A DNA stretch of 23,898 nucleotides. Source: Anaerolineales bacterium (lineage in GTDB: Bacteria; Chloroflexota; Anaerolineae; Anaerolineales; UBA6663). The position numbers were made by a program, and so were the translations under genes. The stretch spans positions 1-23,898 of the forward strand of contig JAGOBN010000006.1 of NCBI GenBank assembly GCA_017999235.1, written 5' to 3'. Below, in pieces: positions 7,916 through 14,919 of the stretch. The notes under the pieces are model-generated. The model saw only the letters and a program-made list of their open reading frames with translations. It was not told the DNA's origin and searched no databases. The stretch's first letter is position 1. Each line of letters opens with the position of its first letter.

Positions 7916-8284
7916 TCAGATCTCCCGGCGGCCGCCGGCCACGATTTCGGTAATGCGGATGCCAAACTTGTCATCCACCACGACGACCTCGCCCCGCGCC
8001 ATCAGCCGGTCATTCACCATCACATCCACGGCTTCGCCGGCCATCCGATCCAGTTCCACCACTGAACCGCTCTGCAGCTCCAGCACCTGCCGCACGGACA
8101 TCCGCGTCCGCCCCAGTTCGACGGTCACCCGCAGCGGCACATCCATGAGCAGGTCCAGGCTGGCGGTGTCGCCGTTGGAGTTCGCCGGGCTGGTGAGCGG
8201 CTCAAAGCGCGCCGGCCGGACGTTGACCGCCGGTTCACCGTCGTCCATCGCAAAGCCCGAACGTACCGAAGGGGATTCAGACAT
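7916..8284 (-). CDS. fliN: FliN, flagellar C-ring switch protein
   Basis: FliN forms the lower part of the cytoplasmic switch ring with FliM. The 122-residue product has a variable acidic N-terminal part (1-42) and a C-terminal SpoA domain (about 43-118). That domain shows LLMDVPLRVTVELGRT, LELQSGSVVELDR, VMVNDRLMARGEVVVVDD and FGIRITEIV, all hallmark segments. It is the plain FliN type, without the CheC-like extension seen in FliY. The ATG lies 30 bp after the fliM stop and the stop is 2 bp before fliO. Confidence 0.97.
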   Translation of the reverse strand: MSESPSVRSGFAMDDGEPAVNVRPARFEPLTSPANSNGDTASLDLLMDVPLRVTVELGRTRMSVRQVLELQSGSVVELDRMAGEAVDVMVNDRLMARGEVVVVDDKFGIRITEIVAGGRREI

Positions 8285-8314
8285 AAGTTCGCCTCATCTC
8301 AAGCTATGCATCGA

Positions 8315-9403
8315 TTAGTTGGCGGCGTCGTTCGGGTCAAGCGCGCCGGCAATCTGGACCGCCAGCCGGCCGTCCAAAATGCCGGCCCGCCCAAGAAACT
8401 GCTCGCGCTCGCCGACGCAGATCGTCAGGTCCTCGCGCGCCTTCTTATCCAAGCGAATCACATCGCCGGGGCCAAGCCCCAGCAGCTCTTGCACGGTCAG
8501 CTCAGCCCCGCCCAAGACCACCCGCAGGATCACCGGCAGCTGCTGCACACCCTTCACCGTGCGTTCGCGCACGACATCATCCGGGCGGTTATCCCGGCCG
8601 CTGATCCAGACATGCGGGTTCAGCACGTGCGCCACCGGCTTGAGCGTCGAGAAGGGGATGTAGATGCTCATGGTGCCGGTGGTGCCTTGGATGGTGATCT
8701 CAAACGTAATCAGCACGACACGGGCATTGCCCATCATCATTTGCACCCAGTGATGATTAACCGTGCTGTCTTCCAGCTGCGGTTCCAGCGCCACCACCTT
8801 GCTCCAGGCGGCTTTGAAATCGCCCAGCATATACTCGACGGTGCCTTTTACCAGCGACTGGCCGATATCGGTGAAGGGCCGCGGCTTCTGATCCCCGGGG
8901 CCGGCGCCTCCCAGCAGCCGTTCCAGGATCACGCCCATCAGATCGGCGCTGATCACCAGCACCAGCCGGCCCGGCAGCGGCTCCAGCGCCATCACATGGA
9001 AGAGCGTGCCCGGCGGCAGGTCCTTGAGAAAATCGTCGGAGCGCCCCTGCTCCATGTGGACCATGCGGGGCCGAAATTCCGTGCGCAGATAGGGCGGCAG
9101 CGAAGTCGTCAGGCGTTCGGCCAGATTCTCATGGATCAACTCGATCGCCCGCATCTGATCCTTGGAAAACCGCTCCGGCGACCAGAAGTTGTAGGGGCGC
9201 ACTTGTTTGCTGCCGGAAGCGGTGGCGCGCACGTCTTTGGCGGAGACGCCGGCCAACGACGCCATCGCCGGCGTGACCACGGGCGCGGGGGCGCCGCCGC
9301 TGCCGCCGATCAGGTTGGCGAGATTGACACTCTGCTCACTATGCGGTTGCTCAGCTTCCAGGGATCCGGCGAGCAGAGCGTCAATTTCGGCTTGGGTTAG
9401 CAT
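8315..9403 (-). CDS. fliM: FliM, flagellar motor switch protein
   Basis: FliM links FliG to FliN in the C-ring and binds phosphorylated CheY. The 362-residue product begins with the CheY-P docking motif (LTQAEIDALLAG, residues 2-13), so the motor should respond to an active CheY. The middle domain (about 60-260) and a C-terminal SpoA domain (about 270-350, with GGAELTVQELLGLGPGDVIRLD in part) are present at normal length. Between the docking motif and the middle domain lies a variable linker. The gap to fliL is 36 bp with no recognisable promoter. Confidence 0.97.
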   Translation of the reverse strand: MLTQAEIDALLAGSLEAEQPHSEQSVNLANLIGGSGGAPAPVVTPAMASLAGVSAKDVRATASGSKQVRPYNFWSPERFSKDQMRAIELIHENLAERLTTSLPPYLRTEFRPRMVHMEQGRSDDFLKDLPPGTLFHVMALEPLPGRLVLVISADLMGVILERLLGGAGPGDQKPRPFTDIGQSLVKGTVEYMLGDFKAAWSKVVALEPQLEDSTVNHHWVQMMMGNARVVLITFEITIQGTTGTMSIYIPFSTLKPVAHVLNPHVWISGRDNRPDDVVRERTVKGVQQLPVILRVVLGGAELTVQELLGLGPGDVIRLDKKAREDLTICVGEREQFLGRAGILDGRLAVQIAGALDPNDAAN

Positions 9404-9439
9404 CGGGCTGGGCCTCGCGCGTCAGCGCTGGATGGGCGG

Positions 9440-10120
9440 CTACTGCACCACGAATTCCGTGAAGTACACGGCGATCACCCCGAGATCGGGCAGGCGCTCA
9501 TTCAACTGCACCAGGATCTCCTGGCGCAGCGCCTCTTTGCCGTCCACGGTGTAAATGCCTTCGAACGTCTGGCCGGACAGCAGGGTGGTGAGAATATCGT
9601 TGATGACCGGCAGGCGCTTGGTCATCTTGTCGTTGAAGGCGGTCACGGCGGGATCTTCCGTCGTCGCCTCGGCGCTGGCGCTGTGGCCGGCGGCGGCCGC
9701 TTCGGTCGTCGTCTCGGTGCTGGTTTCCGGCGGAGCCACCTCGATAGTGATGGTGGCCTTCAAATAGCGCCGGCCGCCCGGATCCGCCAAGTTGACGATC
9801 TTGGTGCCCGTCTCCACCATCACGCCTTGGCCGGGCTTGTAAATCTTGACGATCTGCGGCTCATCCGACGCCTCGGCGGTTGTCGCCGCGTGGGCCTCGG
9901 CCGTGGCCGTGTGGCCGCTGGCGGCGTCCGTGCTGACGGTCGGCAGGGCCGGCAGATCGCCGGCATACGTCAGATAAAACGGCTTGGGCAGATCGTCGGG
10001 CGCGAACATGATGTACCCCATCAGGATGTTCATCCCGAAGATCGACGTCAACACAATCCCTTGGACGACCTGGCCCACGATTTTGAAAGCCGGCGTCACG
10101 CGCTGCAAAATGGCGGTCAT
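9440..10120 (-). CDS. fliL: FliL, stator-associated flagellar protein with low-complexity inserts
   Basis: FliL is a single-pass membrane protein that surrounds and stabilises the MotAB stator. It has a transmembrane helix at about 17-40 and a periplasmic domain ending in the canonical VYFTEFVVQ. At 226 residues it is longer than usual because of two Ala/Thr/Glu/His-rich segments. One (about 62-87) follows the membrane helix; the other (about 129-158) interrupts the periplasmic domain between VAPPET and VTAFNDK. Both contain the pattern A-x-G-H-[TS]-A-[TS]-A-E-A. The ATG overlaps the motB stop (ATGA), so translation is coupled to the stator gene. Confidence 0.93.
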   Translation of the reverse strand: MTAILQRVTPAFKIVGQVVQGIVLTSIFGMNILMGYIMFAPDDLPKPFYLTYAGDLPALPTVSTDAASGHTATAEAHAATTAEASDEPQIVKIYKPGQGVMVETGTKIVNLADPGGRRYLKATITIEVAPPETSTETTTEAAAAGHSASAEATTEDPAVTAFNDKMTKRLPVINDILTTLLSGQTFEGIYTVDGKEALRQEILVQLNERLPDLGVIAVYFTEFVVQ

Positions 10121-10914
10121 GGCTGCGTTTGACCTCCGTCGATCGTAACCGGCACGCCCTCTTGCAGCAGCGAGTCCGGCCCGATCGCATAACTATTCTG
10201 TTCCACCACGTACACCACGGCGATTTCGGCGCGCCGGTTGTAAGACCGGTGCTCCGGCGTGTCATTGGGGAAGAGCGGGTGGTATTCGCCGCGCCCCGAC
10301 GCCGACAAACGTTCCGGCGACAAACCCTGGTCGATCAAATAGCGGACAATCGCGGCGCTGCGCGCCGCCGACAACTCCCAGTTGCTGGGGAAGCGCTCAT
10401 CGGCCGGCGGCGCATCATCGGTGTAAGCGGTGACCCGCACTTCATTTTCAATTTTGTTCAGCATTTCCGCGATCTTGTCCAACAGCGGATAGGCTTCCGG
10501 CAGCAGCTCCGCCCGGCCGGGGATGAACAGCAAGCTCTCGCTCAACGACAACAGCACGCCTTCGATGTTGTTCTGGACGCTGACCCCGTTGGCGAGGTTG
10601 TTATCACCCAGCAGCCGGCTCAAATCCGAAGCGACATCCAGGGTGTCCGAGGAACGCTGCGGGAAACCATCCACTTCCACCGGCGCCGGCTGGGTGTCAT
10701 CTTCTCCGCCGGTGGAGGCGTTGATGCCGGGGTCCACCACCAGCACCGGACCGCCGTCGCCGCCAAACGCGCGGCGCAGGCTCTCGGCCAGGCTCTTATA
10801 GCGCTGAATATCCGTCTGGCCCATCGAGTACAACACCACGAAGAGCACCATCAGCAGGGTGATGAAGTCCGCATAGCTGACCAGCCAGCGATCGCCGCCG
10901 CCGCCGTGGCTCAT
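10117..10914 (-). CDS. motB: MotB, flagellar stator protein with OmpA-like domain
   Basis: MotB anchors the stator to peptidoglycan and carries the ion-binding Asp. The 265-residue product has one membrane helix (about 12-32) with WLVSYADFITLLMVLFVVLY, in which Asp16 corresponds to the essential stator Asp. The C-terminal OmpA-like domain (about 115-240) shows SNWELSAARSAAIVRYL, LSASGRGEYHP and NRRAEIAVV. The usual GHTD motif is AYTD here. The coupling ion cannot be decided from sequence alone. It lies 2 bp after motA. Confidence 0.97.
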   Translation of the reverse strand: MSHGGGGDRWLVSYADFITLLMVLFVVLYSMGQTDIQRYKSLAESLRRAFGGDGGPVLVVDPGINASTGGEDDTQPAPVEVDGFPQRSSDTLDVASDLSRLLGDNNLANGVSVQNNIEGVLLSLSESLLFIPGRAELLPEAYPLLDKIAEMLNKIENEVRVTAYTDDAPPADERFPSNWELSAARSAAIVRYLIDQGLSPERLSASGRGEYHPLFPNDTPEHRSYNRRAEIAVVYVVEQNSYAIGPDSLLQEGVPVTIDGGQTQP

Positions 10915-10916
10915 GG

Positions 10917-11741
10917 TTAATCCGCCCCCGCCTCAGCCGGCTTGCCGGCCTTGCCGGCCTCTTTCGCCGCCGCCTTGTCCGCCGCCACGCGCGCCTTGGG
11001 CGGCAGGAAGCCGCTCAGTTTTTCCTTCAGGATGCGCGGATTCTCGCCGGCTTGCAGCGCCAGCACGCCTTCCAGCAGCATGTGGCGAAAGGCCACTTCC
11101 TCATGGCTGTTGTGCTGCAATTTGCCGGCCAGCGGCAGCCAGAAGACGTTGGCGGTCAAAATCCCCCACAAGGTCGCCAGGAACGCCGCGGCGATGGATT
11201 TACCCAGGCTGCCCGGGTCGCTCAGGTTTTTGAGCACCGTGATCAAGCCCATGACCGTGCCGATAATGCCCATCGTCGGGGCAAAACCGCCCATCGAGTT
11301 GAGCAGGCCAATCCCCAAAGCATGCCGCTCCTGCATGTGCGCGATCTCAATCTCCAGGATGGCCCGCACCTGGGCCGGGTCCACGCCGTCCACCACCAGC
11401 ATCAACCCGCGCCGCAGAAACGGGTCGTGGACTTTCTTGCTGTCCTCTTCCAGCGCCAGCAAGCCTTCCCGCCGCGCCTTGTCCGCCATCTTCACCAGGG
11501 CTTCAATCGAACCGGGGATGTCTTCCTTATGGCCCTTGATGGCGTGGAGCAACAACTGCGGGAAACCCACGATAGTCTTGAGCGGCACCGTGATCATGGC
11601 CGCCGCCAGGGCGCCGCCCACCGTCAGGATGACGGCCGAGGGATGCGCGAACAACTCGGCCGGCGAACCGCCGTCCATGATCATGACGACGATCACCACC
11701 ACGATGCCCAGCACCAAGCCGATGATGGTTGCGAGATCCAT
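10917..11741 (-). CDS. motA: MotA, flagellar stator proton/sodium channel protein
   Basis: MotA pentamers surround MotB and convert ion flow into rotation by pushing on FliG. The 274-residue product has four hydrophobic segments. The hallmark PTMGIIGTVMGLI in the third and AAAFLATLWGILTANVFWLPLAGKL-type residues in the fourth (shown in part: LATLWGILTANVFWLP) contain the conserved prolines. The cytoplasmic loop between helices 2 and 3 has charged ARREGLLALEE and FLRRGLMLVVDG. The C-terminus is an Ala/Lys-rich tail. Its ATG shares one base with the flbD stop (TAATG). Confidence 0.98.
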   Translation of the reverse strand: MDLATIIGLVLGIVVVIVVMIMDGGSPAELFAHPSAVILTVGGALAAAMITVPLKTIVGFPQLLLHAIKGHKEDIPGSIEALVKMADKARREGLLALEEDSKKVHDPFLRRGLMLVVDGVDPAQVRAILEIEIAHMQERHALGIGLLNSMGGFAPTMGIIGTVMGLITVLKNLSDPGSLGKSIAAAFLATLWGILTANVFWLPLAGKLQHNSHEEVAFRHMLLEGVLALQAGENPRILKEKLSGFLPPKARVAADKAAAKEAGKAGKPAEAGAD

Positions 11742-11953
11742 TACTTCCGCTCTCCTTGCTCAACCAGCCGGGCGGCGCGCACCTCTTGGTGATAGGCCAC
11801 CACCGCCCGCGCCACGGCGGCGGCCGGCTCGCGCACGATCAACTTGGTGTTGTCGGCCAGGGTGATGACCGTGTCCGGGGTCGCCTCGATGAACTTAATC
11901 AACTCAGCGTTGACGAAAAAGCTGGAGCCGTTGAGCCGGGTTACAGAGATCAC
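11741..11953 (-). CDS. flbD: FlbD family small flagellar protein
   Basis: FlbD-family proteins (not the Caulobacter transcription factor of the same name) are roughly 60-80 residues long, occur just before motA in many bacteria, and have no settled function. The product is 70 residues. I chose the GTG at 11951-11953 because it gives the family N-terminus (ISVTRLNGSSFFVNAEL) and has GAGG five bases upstream. A GTG at 11981-11983 would add ten residues with no family match. The core FIEATPDTVITLADNTKLIV is typical. It is the first gene of the main flagellar operon, downstream of promoter P2. Confidence 0.9.
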   Translation of the reverse strand: MISVTRLNGSSFFVNAELIKFIEATPDTVITLADNTKLIVREPAAAVARAVVAYHQEVRAARLVEQGERK

Positions 11954-12015
11954 AAACGCCTCGGGAGTCAGGTCAGGCCACACGACCAGCGATGGCCGTC
12001 TTCCCTGACGGTTTG

Positions 12016-12081
12016 ACTCTACACGGCGGATTTTTGACTGTCAGTAAACGAGAAATAAAAGGGGAGTTAAGCAGCCCTAAA
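12016..12081 (-). promoter_or_regulatory. Promoter P2 of flbD-motAB-fliLMNOPQ with four 11-bp-phased TTTA-type boxes
   Basis: On the minus strand, TTTA (12081-12078), TTAA (12070-12067), TTTA (12059-12056) and TTTA (12048-12045) recur every 11 bp. They run straight into CTGACA (12044-12039), a 17-bp spacer, and TAGAGT (12021-12016). The predicted start point is near 12009, about 55 nt before the flbD GTG. The first box overlaps the stop codon of the upstream kinase. The 12-mer CGTTTACTGACA is identical to that in P1, although the flanking sequences differ. The gap between the kinase gene and flbD (11954-12076) holds nothing else recognisable. Confidence 0.68.
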
Positions 12082-14188
12082 CGGCGGAGGGGGGCGGCAG
12101 GACCGGCAAAACCACCGTAAACACGGTGCCGTGGCCCACCTGGCTGTCCACGCGGATTTGCCCGCCATGCTGCTTGACGATCCGGTGACAGGTGTACAGG
12201 CCCAGGCCGGTGCCCCGCCCGGCCTGCTTGGTGGTATAGAACGGCTCGAAGATCCGGTTGAGCCGTTCCGGCTGGATGCCCATGCCGGTATCGGCCACCA
12301 GGATTTGCAGGTCCGAGCCGTGCCGGCGCGTGCTGATGCGGATCTCGCCGCCTTCCGCCGACAACGCATCGCGGGCGTTCAACAGGAAGTTCAGCCAGAC
12401 GCCCTGCAAATGATCCTGGCTGGCCTGGATCGGGGGCAAATCCGCGGCCAGATCCAACGTCAGGCGCAGGGCCGCGTCCCGCAGCAGCGGGCCGGCCACC
12501 GCCACCGCGTTTTGCAGCGTCAGGTTGATATCGGTGGGCGCGAATTCGTAGCGGTCCTGCCGCGCGAAATCCAGCAGATTCCGCACCACTTGCAGGGCGC
12601 GGTCGCTGGCCATGGTGATCAGGCTCACCGACTCCTGGCGCTCGTCATCCGGGGAGAGTTCCCGCTTCAAGAGCTGGGCATTGGCGATGATGGCCGCCAG
12701 CGGGTTGTTGATCTCATGCGCCACGCCGGCCGCCAATTGGCCCACCGCCGCCAGCTTCTCCGATTGCGCCAGCGAGGCTTCCAGCCGGCGCTTCTCGGTC
12801 ACATTCTGCCCGAAGACCACCACCTGGATCGTCTGGCCGCGCTCATCCAGGATGGGGTAGGTGCTGATATCCCATTCCGACATCTGGTCGTCGGCGCCCC
12901 AGCGGCGCTCGGTGCGCTGGGCGTTCTGGCCGGCGTACAGCGTCTCAGCCATCCGGCACCCCGCACACGGCTCGGCGCGGTGGTACAGCGCCGTATGACA
13001 CACCTGCCCCACCAGGCCGGAGAAGGGATTGGCCTCCCCGGCCGGCGCGGCCGCCGGCTCCGGGCTGGAGAGCTGCACGCAGGCGCGGTTCAACGCCACC
13101 AGGCGATAGGCGTGATCCACGATGTACATGGGATGCGGGATGCCGTCGAACAAGGCGCGCAGCGTGTTGCGCGACCGCATCACCTCCCAGCGGCTGGCTT
13201 CCAGATCCGCGTTGGCGATGGTGAGCTGATGGTACAGCCGGGCATTGTAGATGGCGTTGGCCACGGACGCCGCCATCGAAACCAACAGATCTTGGTCATG
13301 CGGATCAAAGGCGCCGCCGCGCTTGTTGACCAGCTCGATGGCCCCCAGCGTCTGGCCGTGGGCGATCAGCGGCGCGCACAGCACCGACCGCGGGCTGAAG
13401 CCGGTCGCCGCGTCCACATGGGCGGAAAAGCGCCCGTCGGCGGCGACGTCGTTCACCAGCAAAGGCCGGCCATCGCGCATGGCCTCACTGACCAAGCCGC
13501 GCTCCATGGGCATGGAGTACTGGAAGATCCAATCCGGGTCTTCGCCCAGGGTCTTCTTAAATATCAGCTCGCCGCGTTCCTCATCCAAAAGCAGCAGCGA
13601 CGCCGCCTCCACATTCAGAATCTGCCGGATGCCGTCAATAGTGGAGGTCAGGATCTCATCCAGCTGCAAAGTGGAGGTCAGGGCCGTGGCAATCCGGTGC
13701 AGCGCGGCCTGTTCCTGGCTGGCGGCGCGCGCCGGCTCATCCCGCCGGGCGGTTTGCCAGAGCCGGCCCGCCAGCGGACCCAGCGCCGCCAACTGCCGCA
13801 GCGCCTCGGCCGGCCACGCCTCGCCCCCCAGACAGACCGCCCCCCGCCCGGCCTCGGGCAGTTCAAACGGCAGGATGGTCAGGGCCCCCAGGCCGGCGTC
13901 CACATCCGCCAGCCTCCGGCCGGCCGCCCGCGCCGCCTCCAGCTGCCGGCACAGACCACTCAACGGGTCCGCCAGCTGCGCGCGCCAAGCCGCCGGCAAG
14001 CCGACGGCGGCCAGCCACTCATAAGCGGATGCCCCCGCTGACCAGGCGATGCCGGCCGGCCGACCTTCCAACCCGTGCAGGGCCAGCTCCAGCAGCGTCT
14101 GCACGGCCAGGCCGGCCTCCACCCGCGCCGGCCAACGGTGGGCGGCTTCGCTGCGCAGCTCAGACGATAGATCCGGCCAGGCGGTCAT
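12077..14188 (-). CDS. GAF-PAS sensor histidine kinase
   Basis: This is a cytoplasmic histidine kinase of 703 residues with no membrane segment. It has an unassigned N-terminal part (1-155), a GAF domain (about 163-318), a PAS domain (about 340-465), a HisKA domain with GVAHEINNPLAAI (His491), and an ATPase domain with N-box N600/N604, DTGMGI from 633 and GRGTGLGL near 658-665. All catalytic motifs are intact. The PAS domain contains a cysteine cluster, C397-x10-C408-x2-C411, which could bind a metal or sense redox state. Starts are uncertain: the ATG at 14186-14188 gives a 10-bp gap to the regulator gene, while an ATG at 14228-14230 would overlap it by about 30 bp. The PhoB-type regulator just upstream is its likely partner. 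Confidence 0.9.
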   Translation of the reverse strand: MTAWPDLSSELRSEAAHRWPARVEAGLAVQTLLELALHGLEGRPAGIAWSAGASAYEWLAAVGLPAAWRAQLADPLSGLCRQLEAARAAGRRLADVDAGLGALTILPFELPEAGRGAVCLGGEAWPAEALRQLAALGPLAGRLWQTARRDEPARAASQEQAALHRIATALTSTLQLDEILTSTIDGIRQILNVEAASLLLLDEERGELIFKKTLGEDPDWIFQYSMPMERGLVSEAMRDGRPLLVNDVAADGRFSAHVDAATGFSPRSVLCAPLIAHGQTLGAIELVNKRGGAFDPHDQDLLVSMAASVANAIYNARLYHQLTIANADLEASRWEVMRSRNTLRALFDGIPHPMYIVDHAYRLVALNRACVQLSSPEPAAAPAGEANPFSGLVGQVCHTALYHRAEPCAGCRMAETLYAGQNAQRTERRWGADDQMSEWDISTYPILDERGQTIQVVVFGQNVTEKRRLEASLAQSEKLAAVGQLAAGVAHEINNPLAAIIANAQLLKRELSPDDERQESVSLITMASDRALQVVRNLLDFARQDRYEFAPTDINLTLQNAVAVAGPLLRDAALRLTLDLAADLPPIQASQDHLQGVWLNFLLNARDALSAEGGEIRISTRRHGSDLQILVADTGMGIQPERLNRIFEPFYTTKQAGRGTGLGLYTCHRIVKQHGGQIRVDSQVGHGTVFTVVLPVLPPPSAV

Positions 14189-14198
14189 ACGGTGACGG

Positions 14199-14915
14199 TC
14201 AATCGCCGGAAGCGGAGACGGTGTATCCATGGCCGGACACCGTGCGAATAAAGGCCGGCGCATGCGGGTCACGCTCGATGCGCTCCCGCAGATTCTTGAT
14301 GTGGACGCGCACCAGGTCCGGGCTGCCGGCGTCGGAGGGATAGTCCCACACCTCTTGCAGCAGGCGCATCGGCGAGAAGATCTGCCCGGGATGGCTCATC
14401 AGGTGATACAGCAGGTCGTACTGCACCGGCGTGAGCTGGATCTCGCCGCGCGGCGTGGCGACCTTGAAGGTGCGGGTATCCAAGGTGTACTCACCCACCA
14501 CCAGCAAGGGGCTGAACTCCGGAGCCGCCGGCATGGGGTGGCGGGTGCGGCGCAGCACCGCGCGGACTCGCAGCAGCAGTTCGTCGACGTTGAACGGCTT
14601 GGTCAAATAATCGTCGGCGCCAGCACGGAACCCCGTGATCTTGTCTTCATCTTTGCTCTTGGCCGTCAGAAAGATGATGGGGGCCTCGGCCAGGAGCGGA
14701 TCGGCGCGCATCTCGCGGCAGACCGCGTAACCGTCCATGCCCGGCATGATGACGTCCAACAGGACCAGCGCCGGCGGGCGCCGGCGGGCCATCTGCAGCC
14801 CCTGTACGCCGCTGTTGGCCACCGTCACCTGGAATTCGTGGCCGCGCAGCGAGCGTTCAATGGTGCGGGCGACGATCTCGTCATCTTCGATCACCAGGAT
14901 TTCAATCGGGTCCAT
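14199..14915 (-). CDS. PhoB/OmpR-family DNA-binding response regulator
   Basis: The 238-residue product has a receiver domain (1-122) with acidic pocket EDD (10-12), phosphoacceptor Asp54 (VLLDVIMPGMDG), Thr84 and Lys106 (TKPF). It continues with a winged-helix DNA-binding domain (about 140-235) with LTPVQYDLLYHLM, a recognition helix around 197-212 (SPDLVRVHIKNLRERI) and the terminal RTVSGHGYTV. The ATG at 14913-14915 has AAGGTG at the right distance and lies 4 bp after the upstream kinase stop. This is the only PhoB/OmpR-type regulator seen here. Members of this family bind direct repeats with an 11-bp period, and exactly such repeats occur at the four promoters described here. That link is inference. 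Confidence 0.95.
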   Translation of the reverse strand: MDPIEILVIEDDEIVARTIERSLRGHEFQVTVANSGVQGLQMARRRPPALVLLDVIMPGMDGYAVCREMRADPLLAEAPIIFLTAKSKDEDKITGFRAGADDYLTKPFNVDELLLRVRAVLRRTRHPMPAAPEFSPLLVVGEYTLDTRTFKVATPRGEIQLTPVQYDLLYHLMSHPGQIFSPMRLLQEVWDYPSDAGSPDLVRVHIKNLRERIERDPHAPAFIRTVSGHGYTVSASGD

Positions 14916-14919
14916 AGGT

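Noticed and set aside
4939..12081. Sigma-54 or sigma-28 promoters in front of the flagellar operons
   Set aside because: No GG-N10-GC element and no good TAAA-N15-GCCGATAA match was found; the vegetative-type hexamers next to the TTTA arrays fit better.
12045..12081. Phased TTTA repeats as a CRISPR-like or simple repeat
   Set aside because: The seven-base interval between units is not conserved and the units are only 4 bp, so this is a spaced binding-site array and not a copied repeat.
12131..14041. Long plus-strand open frame opposite the GAF-PAS kinase
   Set aside because: Same reason: the minus-strand gene has intact kinase motifs and the plus-strand product is low-complexity Arg/Gln/His.
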